Assembly: GCA_002163155.1 (NCBI GenBank)
Contig: MAAO01000006.1
Span: 1,178,001-1,242,000 of the forward strand
Direction of reading: 5' to 3'
Length of the DNA stretch: 64,000 nt
Source: Halobacteriovorax marinus
GTDB taxonomy: Bacteria; Bdellovibrionota; Bacteriovoracia; Bacteriovoracales; Bacteriovoracaceae
A program made the translations under genes and the position numbers. This document shows, in pieces, positions 55,118 to 63,414 of the stretch. The notes beneath the pieces were generated by a model, which saw nothing but the letters and a program-made list of their open reading frames with translations, did not search any database and was not told where the DNA came from. Each line of letters begins with the position of its first letter. Within the stretch, counting starts at the first letter, position 1.

Positions 55118-55879
55118 ATGTATAAAGTTACGGTTATGCCCTCGGGGGCAAGTTTAGCAATTGATGAGAATGAATCCTTATTAACTGCATTAAAAGAAGC
55201 AGGTTATTATGTTAAATCATCTTGTGGTGGACATGCATCTTGTACTGATTGCATTGTAAAAATCCTAACAGGTGAAGACAATGTTAATGCTCCAGGATTT
55301 GATGAACTTCAGTTGATTGGAAATGTTTTTCATATCACAAAAGAGAGACTTTCTTGTCAAACTCGCCTTACAGGGGACGTGACAATTGATATCTCAAACC
55401 ATGATTTGAAAAAAGATCAAGAGAAGACAAAATCAAAAACAGCTTCATTTTCTAAATCTAAATCAAAATCTAAAAATGCTGTGAAAGTTCGCAGGAAAGA
55501 TGAAATTGAAGAGATAAAGAAAGAAAGAGAAGAGCAGTGGAGTGAGAAACAACTCAAGAACGATGAATGGCATAAGCATTGGGAAAAAACTGACGATACT
55601 AAGATAAAAAGACTTGGTGGCGGAAAGAGGCCTAAAGAATTCAGAACTGATCATATTGACCATGAAAGAGATGCCATATTGAAAGATGAGGCCATGAAGA
55701 CTAGAGTCGCTCGTGAGAGATACGAGCAGCAGGTCAAGCAAGAGCTTGAAACTAAGGCCGCAGCAGTTAAAGAAGCGACTGCAAAAAATGTAGAAACTTC
55801 CACTGATACGGACTTTGTTCAACCTGAAAATAAGAGAGAGAGCAATCCTGAAAGGAAGAGTTTTAGAAAGAAAGACTAA
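55118..55879 (+). CDS. 2Fe-2S ferredoxin with a long charged C-terminal tail
   Basis: 253 residues. The N-terminal 95 residues form a plant-type [2Fe-2S] ferredoxin: CGGHASCTDC supplies three cluster cysteines and a fourth lies in RLSCQTRLTG. The remaining 155 residues are almost only Lys, Glu, Asp, Arg, Ser and Gln, with a predicted helical charged region (RKDEIEEIKKEREEQW). Such tails are not usual in ferredoxins and suggest a disordered or coiled extension that may bind RNA, DNA or partners. It follows the PHA-type gene after 8 bases and ends at a strong terminator. Confidence 0.88.
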   Translation: MYKVTVMPSGASLAIDENESLLTALKEAGYYVKSSCGGHASCTDCIVKILTGEDNVNAPGFDELQLIGNVFHITKERLSCQTRLTGDVTIDISNHDLKKDQEKTKSKTASFSKSKSKSKNAVKVRRKDEIEEIKKEREEQWSEKQLKNDEWHKHWEKTDDTKIKRLGGGKRPKEFRTDHIDHERDAILKDEAMKTRVARERYEQQVKQELETKAAAVKEATAKNVETSTDTDFVQPENKRESNPERKSFRKKD

Positions 55880-55896
55880 TATTTTTTGATTATATG

Positions 55897-55923
55897 AGGT
55901 CAGCTAAGCTGACCTTTTTTTTT
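55897..55923 (+). terminator. Terminator of the dut operon
   Basis: AGGTCAGC pairs with GCTGACCT around TAA, followed by nine T residues. Confidence 0.92.
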
Positions 55924-56037
55924 CTTTGTTTTCATCTCCAAAATAAGTCAATAAATACCTGTATTAATTACAAACCAGCTTTTTGATGCGCAGTGTTGTG
56001 GTACACCTCTTTAGAACCTAATTTTAGAGAGTTATAA

Positions 56038-56964
56038 ATGAAATCTATTATTTCCCTATCCATTCTTATATTTACTTTAAATGCCTCAGGTAGTGAGATT
56101 GATAGTTTTCTAAAGCGTGAATTTCCGCTTACTGACTCACGCAAAGCGATTAATAATAAGACTAGACAACTCTTCGCCGAGGCGATTGAAAGAGCAAACT
56201 CTAAGGACAAAGGTTGTAGTGAGAAGTATCTCTATAAGTCGCTTCGAAAGAATTTTCGCAACCATGTCTTTGGAAAGCTGACTCCTTGGATTATTGCAAC
56301 TAATGAAATTGAAAGAAATGAAGGTCATGTCAGAGATACAATTTACGGTGATTTTAAATGGTATGAAGCCCCTATTATAGGTTTTCTTTCTAAAGCTTTT
56401 TCAGATTCCACTGGGCACAATATCAATTTTGGTAACTACTATATTGGAACAGATAAATTCGAGCACTTTCTTGGAACTGGATTCAATTACTTTAACAAGA
56501 AATATCGCAAGAACTGGAGCACTGAAAAAGTCTTAAATATCGGTGTGAAGGCTGAGTTTGGGTTTATGGGTGCTTTAACTACTGGAGTAATATCTTATGC
56601 AGACCAAGTGGCGAACTTCAATGGTATGCGTTTTTGGAACCACGTTCTGTCGAATAATCCAGATATACTAGGTGAGGAGTTTGGCCCTTATGTCGTTTGT
56701 TCAGATAACAAGTGGGAAGTCGCCAAACCTATTGATTGGCTTAACTATGTTGATCACGCTTGGGATGAAGGAATTAATTGTTCGAAGTTTAGAACTAAGA
56801 GACTTCTAAAATCTGTAAAGAAGCGTTTAGCTAATTACCAAGAAAAAACTGGTCTTGAAATGACTTGTCCACTAGATGCTACAAAGTTGGAAACGGCTAA
56901 GTCTAAGTACACAGAATTTGTCGATGTTTTGATAAATGAGCAAGGGCATCAAAGCGTTAAATAG
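56038..56964 (+). CDS. Exported protein, function unknown
   Basis: 308 residues with a signal peptide (IISLSILIFTLNASG-SEI). The mature part is rich in Tyr, Trp, Phe and charged residues; the patch GTDKFEHFLGTGFNYF and GFMGALTTGVISYADQ are the most conserved-looking parts, and the DKFEHF pattern resembles membrane-embedded DUF2279-like proteins, although that match is weak. Four cysteines lie in the mature protein. No terminator was seen before the tRNA. Function not recognised. Confidence 0.75.
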   Translation: MKSIISLSILIFTLNASGSEIDSFLKREFPLTDSRKAINNKTRQLFAEAIERANSKDKGCSEKYLYKSLRKNFRNHVFGKLTPWIIATNEIERNEGHVRDTIYGDFKWYEAPIIGFLSKAFSDSTGHNINFGNYYIGTDKFEHFLGTGFNYFNKKYRKNWSTEKVLNIGVKAEFGFMGALTTGVISYADQVANFNGMRFWNHVLSNNPDILGEEFGPYVVCSDNKWEVAKPIDWLNYVDHAWDEGINCSKFRTKRLLKSVKKRLANYQEKTGLEMTCPLDATKLETAKSKYTEFVDVLINEQGHQSVK

Positions 56965-57049
56965 GTAAAATCTTATTGCCAAAATGTTTTAAACCGATTA
57001 CCTTAATTAAACCTCATCAAATTCAGTCATACTGAAACTTGAAAAATGT

Positions 57050-57133
57050 GCGGCCGTGGTGGAATGGTAGACACGCATCGTTGAGGTCGATGTGCCGAAA
57101 GGTGTGGAAGTTCAAGTCTTCTCGGCCGCACCA
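57050..57133 (+). tRNA. tRNA-Leu (anticodon GAG), CCA encoded
   Basis: An 84-base tRNA with long variable arm. The acceptor stem is GCGGCCG with CGGCCGC. The anticodon stem is CATCG with CGATG around the loop TTGAGGT, giving anticodon GAG, which reads CUC and CUU. The T-arm (GGAAG, TTCAAGT, CTTC) and an encoded CCA end are present. It stands alone. Confidence 0.96.
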
Positions 57134-57168
57134 TTTATAAGTCTACGTATAATCTCTAATAAATTTTT

Positions 57169-57912
57169 CTAGTGTTTAAATGGTAAATCGCCATAGAAAT
57201 CAGTGTGCAATTTCTTTATTCCACCAACAGCATCAAATGAAGTGATCATTTCATTTAGCTCTTTGATAAACTTCTTCGATCTTGCATTGATATGACAATT
57301 CACTCGCTCTTTAATCGTGTATAGAATTATGGAATGGTGATTATGGAAATCGCTCATGATTTCTTTAGTCGAAGGAAACCAATGTAGTAGAGCTTCGATT
57401 CTCTCGGCCTTCATCATTTTTACAGCTTGAATGACATCGTTGACGCTTGAAGTTTGGACTTTTGAAAAATCATGTTCGAGGGATTTTAGTTCAAGGCCTC
57501 GCACGTAAATGACTTTCTTACCTTCAAGTTGCTTAAGGTTCATAACTTTCTTGTTCTTTTTAAGCGTGTAAACTCTAAGACTCGTATTTCTAATCATTTT
57601 ACTTGAGATGGTCTTCACTGATGCAAAGTCCAACATAGTATTCTCATCGCCACCTACAAAGCAGTCAAATTTCTTCTTTTTAAAGGCCTGTAGCGCTCGT
57701 TTAAAAGGTCTGTAATTGAGAGAGATCTTCTTTCGGAGATCTCCTTTGGTGATTCTATTTATGGCCTCAGGAGCATAACTCTTATTGGTCTTATGTGCCC
57801 AGCCGTCAACGAGGGGTAAGACGAGGGAGATTTTTGTTTCGCTACTATGAACAGAAAAAGACAAACTAATGAGGATTATAAGAATAAATTTAAGCATGGC
57901 CATTTTTAACAT
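57169..57912 (-). CDS. Orphan periplasmic amino-acid-binding-like protein (SBP family 3)
   Basis: 247 residues with a signal peptide (FILIILISLSFSVHS-SET); the start could be any of three in-frame ATGs (residues 1, 4 and 6), none with a clear binding site. The fold of extracellular solute-binding proteins family 3 is suggested by PLVDGWAHK, FDCFVGGDENTML and the LKKLEGKKVIYVRG-type lobe segment (LKQLEGKKVIYVRG). No ABC transporter lies near, so it may be a sensor or a scavenger. A similar protein is at 58114 in the opposite direction. Confidence 0.75.
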   Translation of the reverse strand: MLKMAMLKFILIILISLSFSVHSSETKISLVLPLVDGWAHKTNKSYAPEAINRITKGDLRKKISLNYRPFKRALQAFKKKKFDCFVGGDENTMLDFASVKTISSKMIRNTSLRVYTLKKNKKVMNLKQLEGKKVIYVRGLELKSLEHDFSKVQTSSVNDVIQAVKMMKAERIEALLHWFPSTKEIMSDFHNHHSIILYTIKERVNCHINARSKKFIKELNEMITSFDAVGGIKKLHTDFYGDLPFKH

Positions 57913-58113
57913 AAAAATGAGCTAAGTAAAATCTATTCATTCCACTTTTAGATTGAGATTCACCTTTGTGAAATCATTCTTTAAGTTATATGGTCGCTGT
58001 GAAACTTTTGAAGTCGGTTTAGCAAGAAATCTTGAGCTAGTAGAATGAGATATTTCTTATTATAGAGAGGTCTCTATGTTATATATACCGTCCACATTGT
58101 ATAAGGTAAGTGC

Positions 58114-58845
58114 TTGAAATTATTTAGAAAAATTCTGTTTGGAATATTATTTATTGTAGAGATTTCTGTAAGCGCTGAAGTTGTCACTATAGCTGCGGAG
58201 GATGATTGGATTCCCTATGCTAGAGAAGATGGTACAGGCTTAAGTAATGACATCGTGAAGGCCGCTTTTAAAAGTGTTGGTGTAGAAGCTAAATATAAAA
58301 TTTTTCCCTACTCGAGAGTACTTCACTATTTAGAGTCAGGTGAGTATGTCGCAGGTTTTAATGTTCCAGCAGATGCGAGTAGTCGCAAGAAATTTATTCT
58401 TGGCAAGGAGAAATTGTTTGATGCAGTCTCGGCCTATTATGAAAATATCACTAGTCCTATGAAAGCTAAGAACAGAGATGAACTTAGAAATGCAAAGAGA
58501 ATAGGGGTTGTTCGAGGTTATGGTTATGGAGATCACTTTTCGAACTTAGTAAAATTAGGTCGAATATCTAAGGAAGTGACAAGTTCAGAAATCTCAAACT
58601 TAAAGAAGTTGGCCCTAGGTAGAATTGATAGCACAATTCTCTATAGGAAAACTTCTGAAATACTCATTAGTAAATTAAAGTTGGTGCAGAAGATTAAGTA
58701 TGCTTTTGACAATGAAGTGACGCCTGTCTACTTAGCTTTTTCAAGGCTACATAAAAAGGGTCGCTACTACGCCAAGAAATTTGATGAGGGCATGAGGAAT
58801 ATTCGTGCAAATGGAGTCTATCAAAAAATTGTAGCTTCTTACTAA
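58114..58845 (+). CDS. Orphan periplasmic amino-acid-binding-like protein (SBP family 3), second copy
   Basis: 243 residues from a TTG with AAGG upstream; signal peptide KILFGILFIVEISVSA-EVV. Family 3 solute-binding pattern: ITIAAEDDWIPYARED-like opening (VTIAAEDDWIPYA), GLSNDIVKAAFKSVGV, YSRVLHYLESGEYVAGFNV and RNAKRIGVVRGYGYG. It ends in GMRNIRANGVYQKIVASY, the usual C-terminal segment. A 13-codon leader frame (58076-58117) overlaps its start by TTGA. The stop overlaps the convergent kinase gene. No transporter lies near; a sensory partner of the kinase is possible but unproven. Confidence 0.8.
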   Translation: MKLFRKILFGILFIVEISVSAEVVTIAAEDDWIPYAREDGTGLSNDIVKAAFKSVGVEAKYKIFPYSRVLHYLESGEYVAGFNVPADASSRKKFILGKEKLFDAVSAYYENITSPMKAKNRDELRNAKRIGVVRGYGYGDHFSNLVKLGRISKEVTSSEISNLKKLALGRIDSTILYRKTSEILISKLKLVQKIKYAFDNEVTPVYLAFSRLHKKGRYYAKKFDEGMRNIRANGVYQKIVASY

Positions 58846-60230
58846 GCCGCTTTCTTTTGATGTTCTGTGAGAATAGGAAGACATATACTGATAATTGATC
58901 TGTCTCTCGTCACTGCAATCGTTCCTTGATGCTCATTGATAATGAGTTTCGCTATATCTAAGTTTAATCCCTTTCCAATAATTCGTTGCTTAAATGAAAA
59001 TGCTTCTTGATTGAGCTCATCTTCTAAATGATCTGAAACTACAAGGTTATTGTATTCAAAAGTAAATTCAACAATACAGTCTCTCTTTGCACATACTATT
59101 TTAATAAATTTACCTTCACTTTTATTTGGATAAGTAATTAATTCATAAGTTAAGCGTTGAATAATCTTAGTGATGACATACGTAATGTGATTTGGATTAC
59201 ATCCGAAACTAATATCGTGATCTAGCTTGTTTATAGTACAAAGAGTGCTGTGTTTTTCGATATCCTCTACGCATTCGTCTAGAGATTTTTGAAGTAAATT
59301 ATTAATACTTGCATCTTCCCAGTAAGACTTTGTTTCTAAGTCAGTTAGATTATCAATGGAAGAGATTACTTCTGTTATGCGTTTGGTATTTCTCTCTATT
59401 CGTTCAAGACTTTTATGCAGTACTTCTAAATCTTGTTTCTCTTTAAAGGTTTCTCGTTTTACTTTATTTGTAGAATTTAATATTACCAGTAGGGGGTTGT
59501 TGATTTCATGAGTTAAGTAACAGGCCAATTGTCCAAGAGCGCCTTCTTTCTCCTTTTTAATTATTTTTCTTTGTAAGTACCTAAGTTCAAATTCCGTTAT
59601 GAACTTCTTTACAGTTCTTATGTGAGAAGTCTTTATGAGTACAAGTATCAAGCTTGGAATGAAGTACTCTATAGCAATCTCAAAATTTGTAAAATAACTT
59701 CCGTCTAATTTCTGAATCATAGAGAGCACTGGAAGTTGAATGAGACAGATGAGTACATAAGCTAAGAATGTTTTTGGAGCTGAGTAGTGGAGAAGATAAG
59801 CTGCGATGACAGGATAGAAGTAATTATGTGAAAATATATAATTTGGTTCCCACAAATTTGCGAGGGCAACTGAGACACAAATTGAAGCTAGAAGGAAAAA
59901 GAGAGGTAGTCTAAAGTACCTCGTTGTCTTCATCACCTCACTCTTAGAGAAATAGAAGGCAAAGGCGGCTAAGGCCATGACAAGTCCTCTACTAACTATC
60001 CATTTTGCTCCAGAGTTGCCGAGCGCCATTCTATCGACTAATAGATGAAATGAGGGGATGACCATAAATGTTAATACAGAAGTAATCTTTGTATAAGCGG
60101 TGATAAGGTTTCTTTCATACAATTCATAGTCATAAATATGTCTGTCTTCAAGATGTCTATTAGGATTAAAGAAGTCTAAGCAGCTCTCTAGAATCGTCTT
60201 TAAAAAATATTTTTCAGCAAACATCTTCAT
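58842..60230 (-). CDS. Membrane sensor histidine kinase, no partner regulator adjacent
   Basis: 462 residues. About six hydrophobic helices occupy residues 40-205, forming an integral membrane sensor. The dimerisation/phosphoacceptor motif LACYLTHEINNPL follows near residue 240, so the phospho-acceptor His is present. The ATPase domain is recognisable at the end (GKGLNLDIAKLIINEHQGTI) but the N-box appears degenerate (HITYVITKIIQRLTYEL, lacking the usual Asn-x-x-x-Asn). ATP binding may therefore be altered. No response regulator gene is in view. It overlaps the second solute-binding-like gene by 4 bases at the stop. Confidence 0.82.
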   Translation of the reverse strand: MKMFAEKYFLKTILESCLDFFNPNRHLEDRHIYDYELYERNLITAYTKITSVLTFMVIPSFHLLVDRMALGNSGAKWIVSRGLVMALAAFAFYFSKSEVMKTTRYFRLPLFFLLASICVSVALANLWEPNYIFSHNYFYPVIAAYLLHYSAPKTFLAYVLICLIQLPVLSMIQKLDGSYFTNFEIAIEYFIPSLILVLIKTSHIRTVKKFITEFELRYLQRKIIKKEKEGALGQLACYLTHEINNPLLVILNSTNKVKRETFKEKQDLEVLHKSLERIERNTKRITEVISSIDNLTDLETKSYWEDASINNLLQKSLDECVEDIEKHSTLCTINKLDHDISFGCNPNHITYVITKIIQRLTYELITYPNKSEGKFIKIVCAKRDCIVEFTFEYNNLVVSDHLEDELNQEAFSFKQRIIGKGLNLDIAKLIINEHQGTIAVTRDRSIISICLPILTEHQKKAA

Positions 60231-60401
60231 TTAGAGATCCCTATTAAAATGGCAATAGGGGTATTCTATCCTACAAATAACTTTGAATTGATAATGAGGA
60301 ACTATTTAAGATAAAATTATGTATTTCTTGATTAGGAATTATGGACTTTATACTTTAAGCTTCTCCAACTCATACCATTCGTCGTCAGGAGGACAAAGAA
60401 T

Positions 60402-60566
60402 ATGAAAGAGAGAATTGAAGATATAGTTAACTTTTCCACTTACGTCTTCATGGGTTGTTTCTTTCTATGTGCTTTTCATTTGATGAAATGGTCCATTTCT
60501 GTCGTATACTTCTTTGATCGTAAGCAGATTTATCATAGAAAAAGCACACCTAAGAGGTGTGCTTAA
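60402..60566 (+). CDS. Small single-pass membrane protein candidate, 54 residues
   Basis: An open frame of 54 codons with the full ribosome binding site AGGAGG nine bases before ATG. Residues 12-38 (FSTYVFMGCFFLCAFH and on) form one hydrophobic helix; the end is basic (KQIYHRKSTPKRC). The last codons lie inside the hairpin that ends the convergent gene. No family is known. The strong start signal makes translation plausible, but a chance frame cannot be ruled out. Confidence 0.5.
   Translation: MKERIEDIVNFSTYVFMGCFFLCAFHLMKWSISVVYFFDRKQIYHRKSTPKRCA
60537..60564 (-). terminator. Intrinsic terminator of the small exported-protein gene
   Basis: A perfect 10-base-pair stem (AAGCACACCT with AGGTGTGCTT) with a 3-base loop. 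The minus strand continues with TTTTTCTATG, giving the T-run; the plus strand does not. Confidence 0.88.
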
Positions 60567-60574
60567 AATCTTGA

Positions 60575-60976
60575 TTACATCTCTATTGGATCTGTAAATC
60601 TTCTTGCTTTGAGTTTGTATTTAAATGAAGTAATAAGAGGTCTAATTCTTATTCTCATACAAGCTTTGTGACTTGTATCAACGGCAATCTCATAAGTAGA
60701 GTTGTTCTCTTTGTTTGTAATTTTAAAGTAATCTACATTTTGAATTGTGATTCCACATACCATTGGGTAGATAAAACGAGGCTTGCTTACGACACAAGAA
60801 TCAAAGTTCGTTGTCACTTCATCAGTGATCACTGAACTTAGGGCCTTATTTCCATCTACTGTTGCAGAGTTTAAAAGTTGGATGTCGTTATCACTACATT
60901 TTTCATACTTTAAAGTTGGTGCTGCTGTGATATTCATTGATGCCATTAAAAATACTAGAGTTAAAATTGTTTTCAT
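60575..60976 (-). CDS. Small exported protein, function unknown
   Basis: 133 residues with a signal peptide (ILTLVFLMASMNITA-APT) and AAGGAA upstream of the ATG. Four cysteines in the mature part (KCSDND, SCVVSK, MVCGI, ACMRI) are probably paired in the periplasm. Basic C-terminus. It follows the 187-residue exported protein on the same strand after 56 bases and ends at a strong hairpin. No domain recognised. Confidence 0.78.
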   Translation of the reverse strand: MKTILTLVFLMASMNITAAPTLKYEKCSDNDIQLLNSATVDGNKALSSVITDEVTTNFDSCVVSKPRFIYPMVCGITIQNVDYFKITNKENNSTYEIAVDTSHKACMRIRIRPLITSFKYKLKARRFTDPIEM

Positions 60977-61032
60977 TTCATTTTCCTTTTTTATTATTAG
61001 TTATTGGTTCATTAGTTATTTTTAAAATTTTA

Positions 61033-61596
61033 TTAAAATCTGTTACCTACAAGGTCAATTGCTAAAATTTTGATCAATGTTTTAAGAGATGCCGCAACTT
61101 CTTGGTTGTGCTTGTCAGCAGGGTAGATCAAAATACTTGTGGCACATCCACCTGGACCTTGTACTAGTCTCATTTTCTCTAAGAAGTCTCCCGAAGCCGT
61201 ATCAAACTTTCTCGCTACAAATAGGTGGTTATTAATTGTTGTAGGATTCGCCATGACGTAACAAAGGTATCTCACTATTTCTTTTTTAATTTTTGCATTT
61301 GAAAGAGAGATGATTTTTCTCTTTAATTGTTTGTAGACATAATCGTTAAGCTCTTTAGTTACTTCTAAATCCATTGGAGCAGAAAAATCTTTTCTAATAG
61401 GAAAACCAGCAACAGTAGTTGAAACTTTGATATTCATTTGTTGCTCATCGTTTAATGTCACATGGAAAACATTGAACTTGTCGTGAACTCTAGAGTCAGC
61501 GTCTTTTGTAGAGAATCTGTAAGTTGCAATGTTCTTAGCAAAACTTGATGTTGTTAGCAGTAGAGTGATTAGTGCTACGATTGTTCTTGATTTCAT
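61033..61596 (-). CDS. Exported protein, function unknown
   Basis: 187 residues with a signal peptide (IVALITLLLTTSSFA-KNI) and AGAGG upstream of the ATG. The mature protein is beta-rich with two cysteines (RYLCYVM and GGCATS). It is divergent from the TIGR02147-type regulator gene, with 150 bases between, and precedes another small exported protein. Regulation by that neighbour is likely but untested. Confidence 0.78.
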   Translation of the reverse strand: MKSRTIVALITLLLTTSSFAKNIATYRFSTKDADSRVHDKFNVFHVTLNDEQQMNIKVSTTVAGFPIRKDFSAPMDLEVTKELNDYVYKQLKRKIISLSNAKIKKEIVRYLCYVMANPTTINNHLFVARKFDTASGDFLEKMRLVQGPGGCATSILIYPADKHNQEVAASLKTLIKILAIDLVGNRF

Positions 61597-61710
61597 TTCT
61601 TACCTCTTGGGTTTTAAGTTAGTTGTTTGGGCGATGCCCTTTTCTGAGGTGAAAGTAGTTGATCAAATAAGAATGGAATAGATTATATTAATTAATTATG
61701 TTATATATAA

Positions 61711-61726
61711 TTAAGTAAATACTTAA
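61711..61726. promoter_or_regulatory. Palindrome in front of the TIGR02147-type gene, possible operator
   Basis: TTAAGTA and TACTTAA separated by AA, a perfect 7-base inverted repeat with more TTAAGT copies following (61724 and 61734). It lies 24 bases before the chosen ATG, in the shared divergent region, where an autoregulator could bind. Confidence 0.4.
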
Positions 61727-61750
61727 GTTTACTGTTAAGTGATTGAAATT

Positions 61751-62563
61751 ATGAATGAAAACATCTTTGAATATAGTGATTATAAGCACTATTTGAATGA
61801 AAAAATTTCACAACTGCCCTCCAAAGGCCGTGGAGTTAGGCTTCAGATGGCCAAATTTCTTGGATGTCAGACTGCTTACATTAGTCAGGTGCTCAATCAG
61901 CACGTTAACTTCTCCCTAGAGCAAGCTGTGAAGGTGAATCAATTCTTTAATCACTCTAAAGATGAGGGAAAGTTCTTTGTTCTCTTGGTTCAACTTGAAA
62001 GAGCGGGGACTAGCGAGCTAGAAAACTTCTTAATTTCTGAGATGGAAGAAATTATTGAGCGCAGATCTAATCTAAAAGAACGACTGAATATAAAAGACTC
62101 ACTAGATGATGATAACCAGCATATTTACTATAGCGTTTGGTACTACGCGGCCATTCATATCATGCTCTCTATTCCAGAGTTTCAAAAAGCAAAGGCCATC
62201 TCAGAGCACTTACGTTTGCCTCTAACACAAGTGCAAGAAGTGATCGAGTTTCTCTGTACAACAGGTCTCGCTATTGAGCGAGCAGGCTTCTATGAGATCG
62301 GTAAGACACAAATTCATTTGAGTAAGGAGAGTATTCAAATTAGAAGACATCACACCAATTGGCGTAACCAGGCGATTGCTTCAATTGATAAGAATAAGGA
62401 AGAAGATATGCACTACTCAAATGTTCTCTCAATGAGTGATGAAGATGTTCCAAGAATTAAGGAAATTTTAATTAAGAGTATTGAGGAGTGTCGCAAGGTG
62501 ATTAGAGTCTCTAACGAAGAGAGACTCCAGGTCTTATCTCTTGATTTCTTTGGTATAAAGTAG
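61751..62563 (+). CDS. TIGR02147/DUF4423-type regulatory protein
   Basis: 270 residues from the ATG at 61751, giving the short N-terminus (MNENIFEYSDYKHYL) usual in the family; a GTG four codons upstream is possible. The N-terminal half holds a helix-turn-helix-like region (MAKFLGCQTAYISQVLNQH, about 35-53), the second half is the helical DUF4423 part (EEIIERR, HYSNVLSMSDED, RVSNEERLQVLSLDFFGIK). Such proteins occur in many copies in Fibrobacter and Bdellovibrio-type bacteria and are thought to be transcription regulators, but their targets are unknown. It faces an exported-protein gene on either side. Confidence 0.85.
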   Translation: MNENIFEYSDYKHYLNEKISQLPSKGRGVRLQMAKFLGCQTAYISQVLNQHVNFSLEQAVKVNQFFNHSKDEGKFFVLLVQLERAGTSELENFLISEMEEIIERRSNLKERLNIKDSLDDDNQHIYYSVWYYAAIHIMLSIPEFQKAKAISEHLRLPLTQVQEVIEFLCTTGLAIERAGFYEIGKTQIHLSKESIQIRRHHTNWRNQAIASIDKNKEEDMHYSNVLSMSDEDVPRIKEILIKSIEECRKVIRVSNEERLQVLSLDFFGIK

Positions 62564-62564
62564 A

Positions 62565-62586
62565 ACTAGACTCTACTCAGTCTAGT
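62565..62586. terminator. Hairpin between two convergent genes
   Basis: An 8-base-pair stem (ACTAGACT with AGTCTAGT) and a 6-base loop covering the stop of the exported-protein gene. No T-run on either side, so it may be only a weak terminator or RNA-stabilising hairpin. Confidence 0.4.
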
Positions 62587-63301
62587 ATTCACTTCCATGA
62601 CAGCTTACTTGAATCGTTTGATCGAAACTAAAATTTCTAGAAACATTCTTCTTTGTTTTTAATCTCACTGTAAAGTTAGGCTTGCTAGCAGGTTGTTCAA
62701 CTAATGCGCAGGCATTGTTCTTACACACGCTAAGAATGTTCTTAGCGCCACTGTTCTTAGTCGCTTTTAGGTGCTCGAGTGAAACTTTATAATCAGTTAA
62801 ATCTAACCTTGGAATCGTTGGAACTGCATATCTCTGAGTAGTGTAGAAACTATTTCCCTCGATAACATATTTCTTCCAATCTCTAGCAGCTAGTGTCTTA
62901 TCAAAGTGATTCGTATCTAAAGTAAAGTTTTGCTCTAAAAGAAAACTGAGAGACTTAGCACCATCAACAATAATCTTTGCTGAACATTCTAAATCTATCG
63001 ATGATGGGAAGTTGTTAGTCATGGTTCTAGTTCCATCTCCACCAATAACCACAATTCTACCACCAGAACTTTCAGAACCTAGAACGATCCTATAGAGATC
63101 TCCAAAATCTATTCCGAGTTCTGGAATATCAAATGAACTAGTGGGTCTATGATCTTCTATACAAGCAAGTTTAGCAGGGTAGAGGCGAACTAGCGCATCA
63201 CTACAAAGTGGTAAGTTTAATAGGTCATTATCACCTAGATCTAATGCTTGAACATTAGAAAAGAGTGCTGAAAATATGAGTGGAATAAGATATTTCTTCA
63301 T
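62582..63301 (-). CDS. Exported protein, function unknown
   Basis: 239 residues with a signal peptide (YLIPLIFSALFSNVQA-LDL) and CGGAG upstream of the ATG. The mature part contains about six cysteines (PLCSDA, LACIED, LECSAK, SVCKNNAC, VSCHGSEY), as in secreted disulfide-bonded proteins. Convergent with the TIGR02147-type gene. No domain recognised. Confidence 0.78.
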   Translation of the reverse strand: MKKYLIPLIFSALFSNVQALDLGDNDLLNLPLCSDALVRLYPAKLACIEDHRPTSSFDIPELGIDFGDLYRIVLGSESSGGRIVVIGGDGTRTMTNNFPSSIDLECSAKIIVDGAKSLSFLLEQNFTLDTNHFDKTLAARDWKKYVIEGNSFYTTQRYAVPTIPRLDLTDYKVSLEHLKATKNSGAKNILSVCKNNACALVEQPASKPNFTVRLKTKKNVSRNFSFDQTIQVSCHGSEY

Positions 63302-63373
63302 TTAAGTCTCCGTTTACTGGAGTATATTTAACTCATTTTGTGATGGCCTACAAGCTTTTATGAGTGAACCTAT

Positions 63374-63396
63374 AAAAAAAGCCATCTCTAGGATGG
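63374..63396 (-). terminator. Terminator of the gene at 63415
   Basis: GCCATC pairs with GATGGC around a 5-base loop, followed on the minus strand by TTTTTTTATA. Confidence 0.85.
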
Positions 63397-63414
63397 CCTT
63401 ATATATTTGAATTT

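Noticed and set aside
57034-57180. Prophage or island attachment site at tRNA-Leu
   Set aside because: No repeated copy of the tRNA 3-prime end and no integrase gene were found in the window, although the region to the right looks accessory.
62565-62586. Confident bidirectional terminator
   Set aside because: The stem is good but neither strand has a T-run, so it is listed only as a weak candidate.
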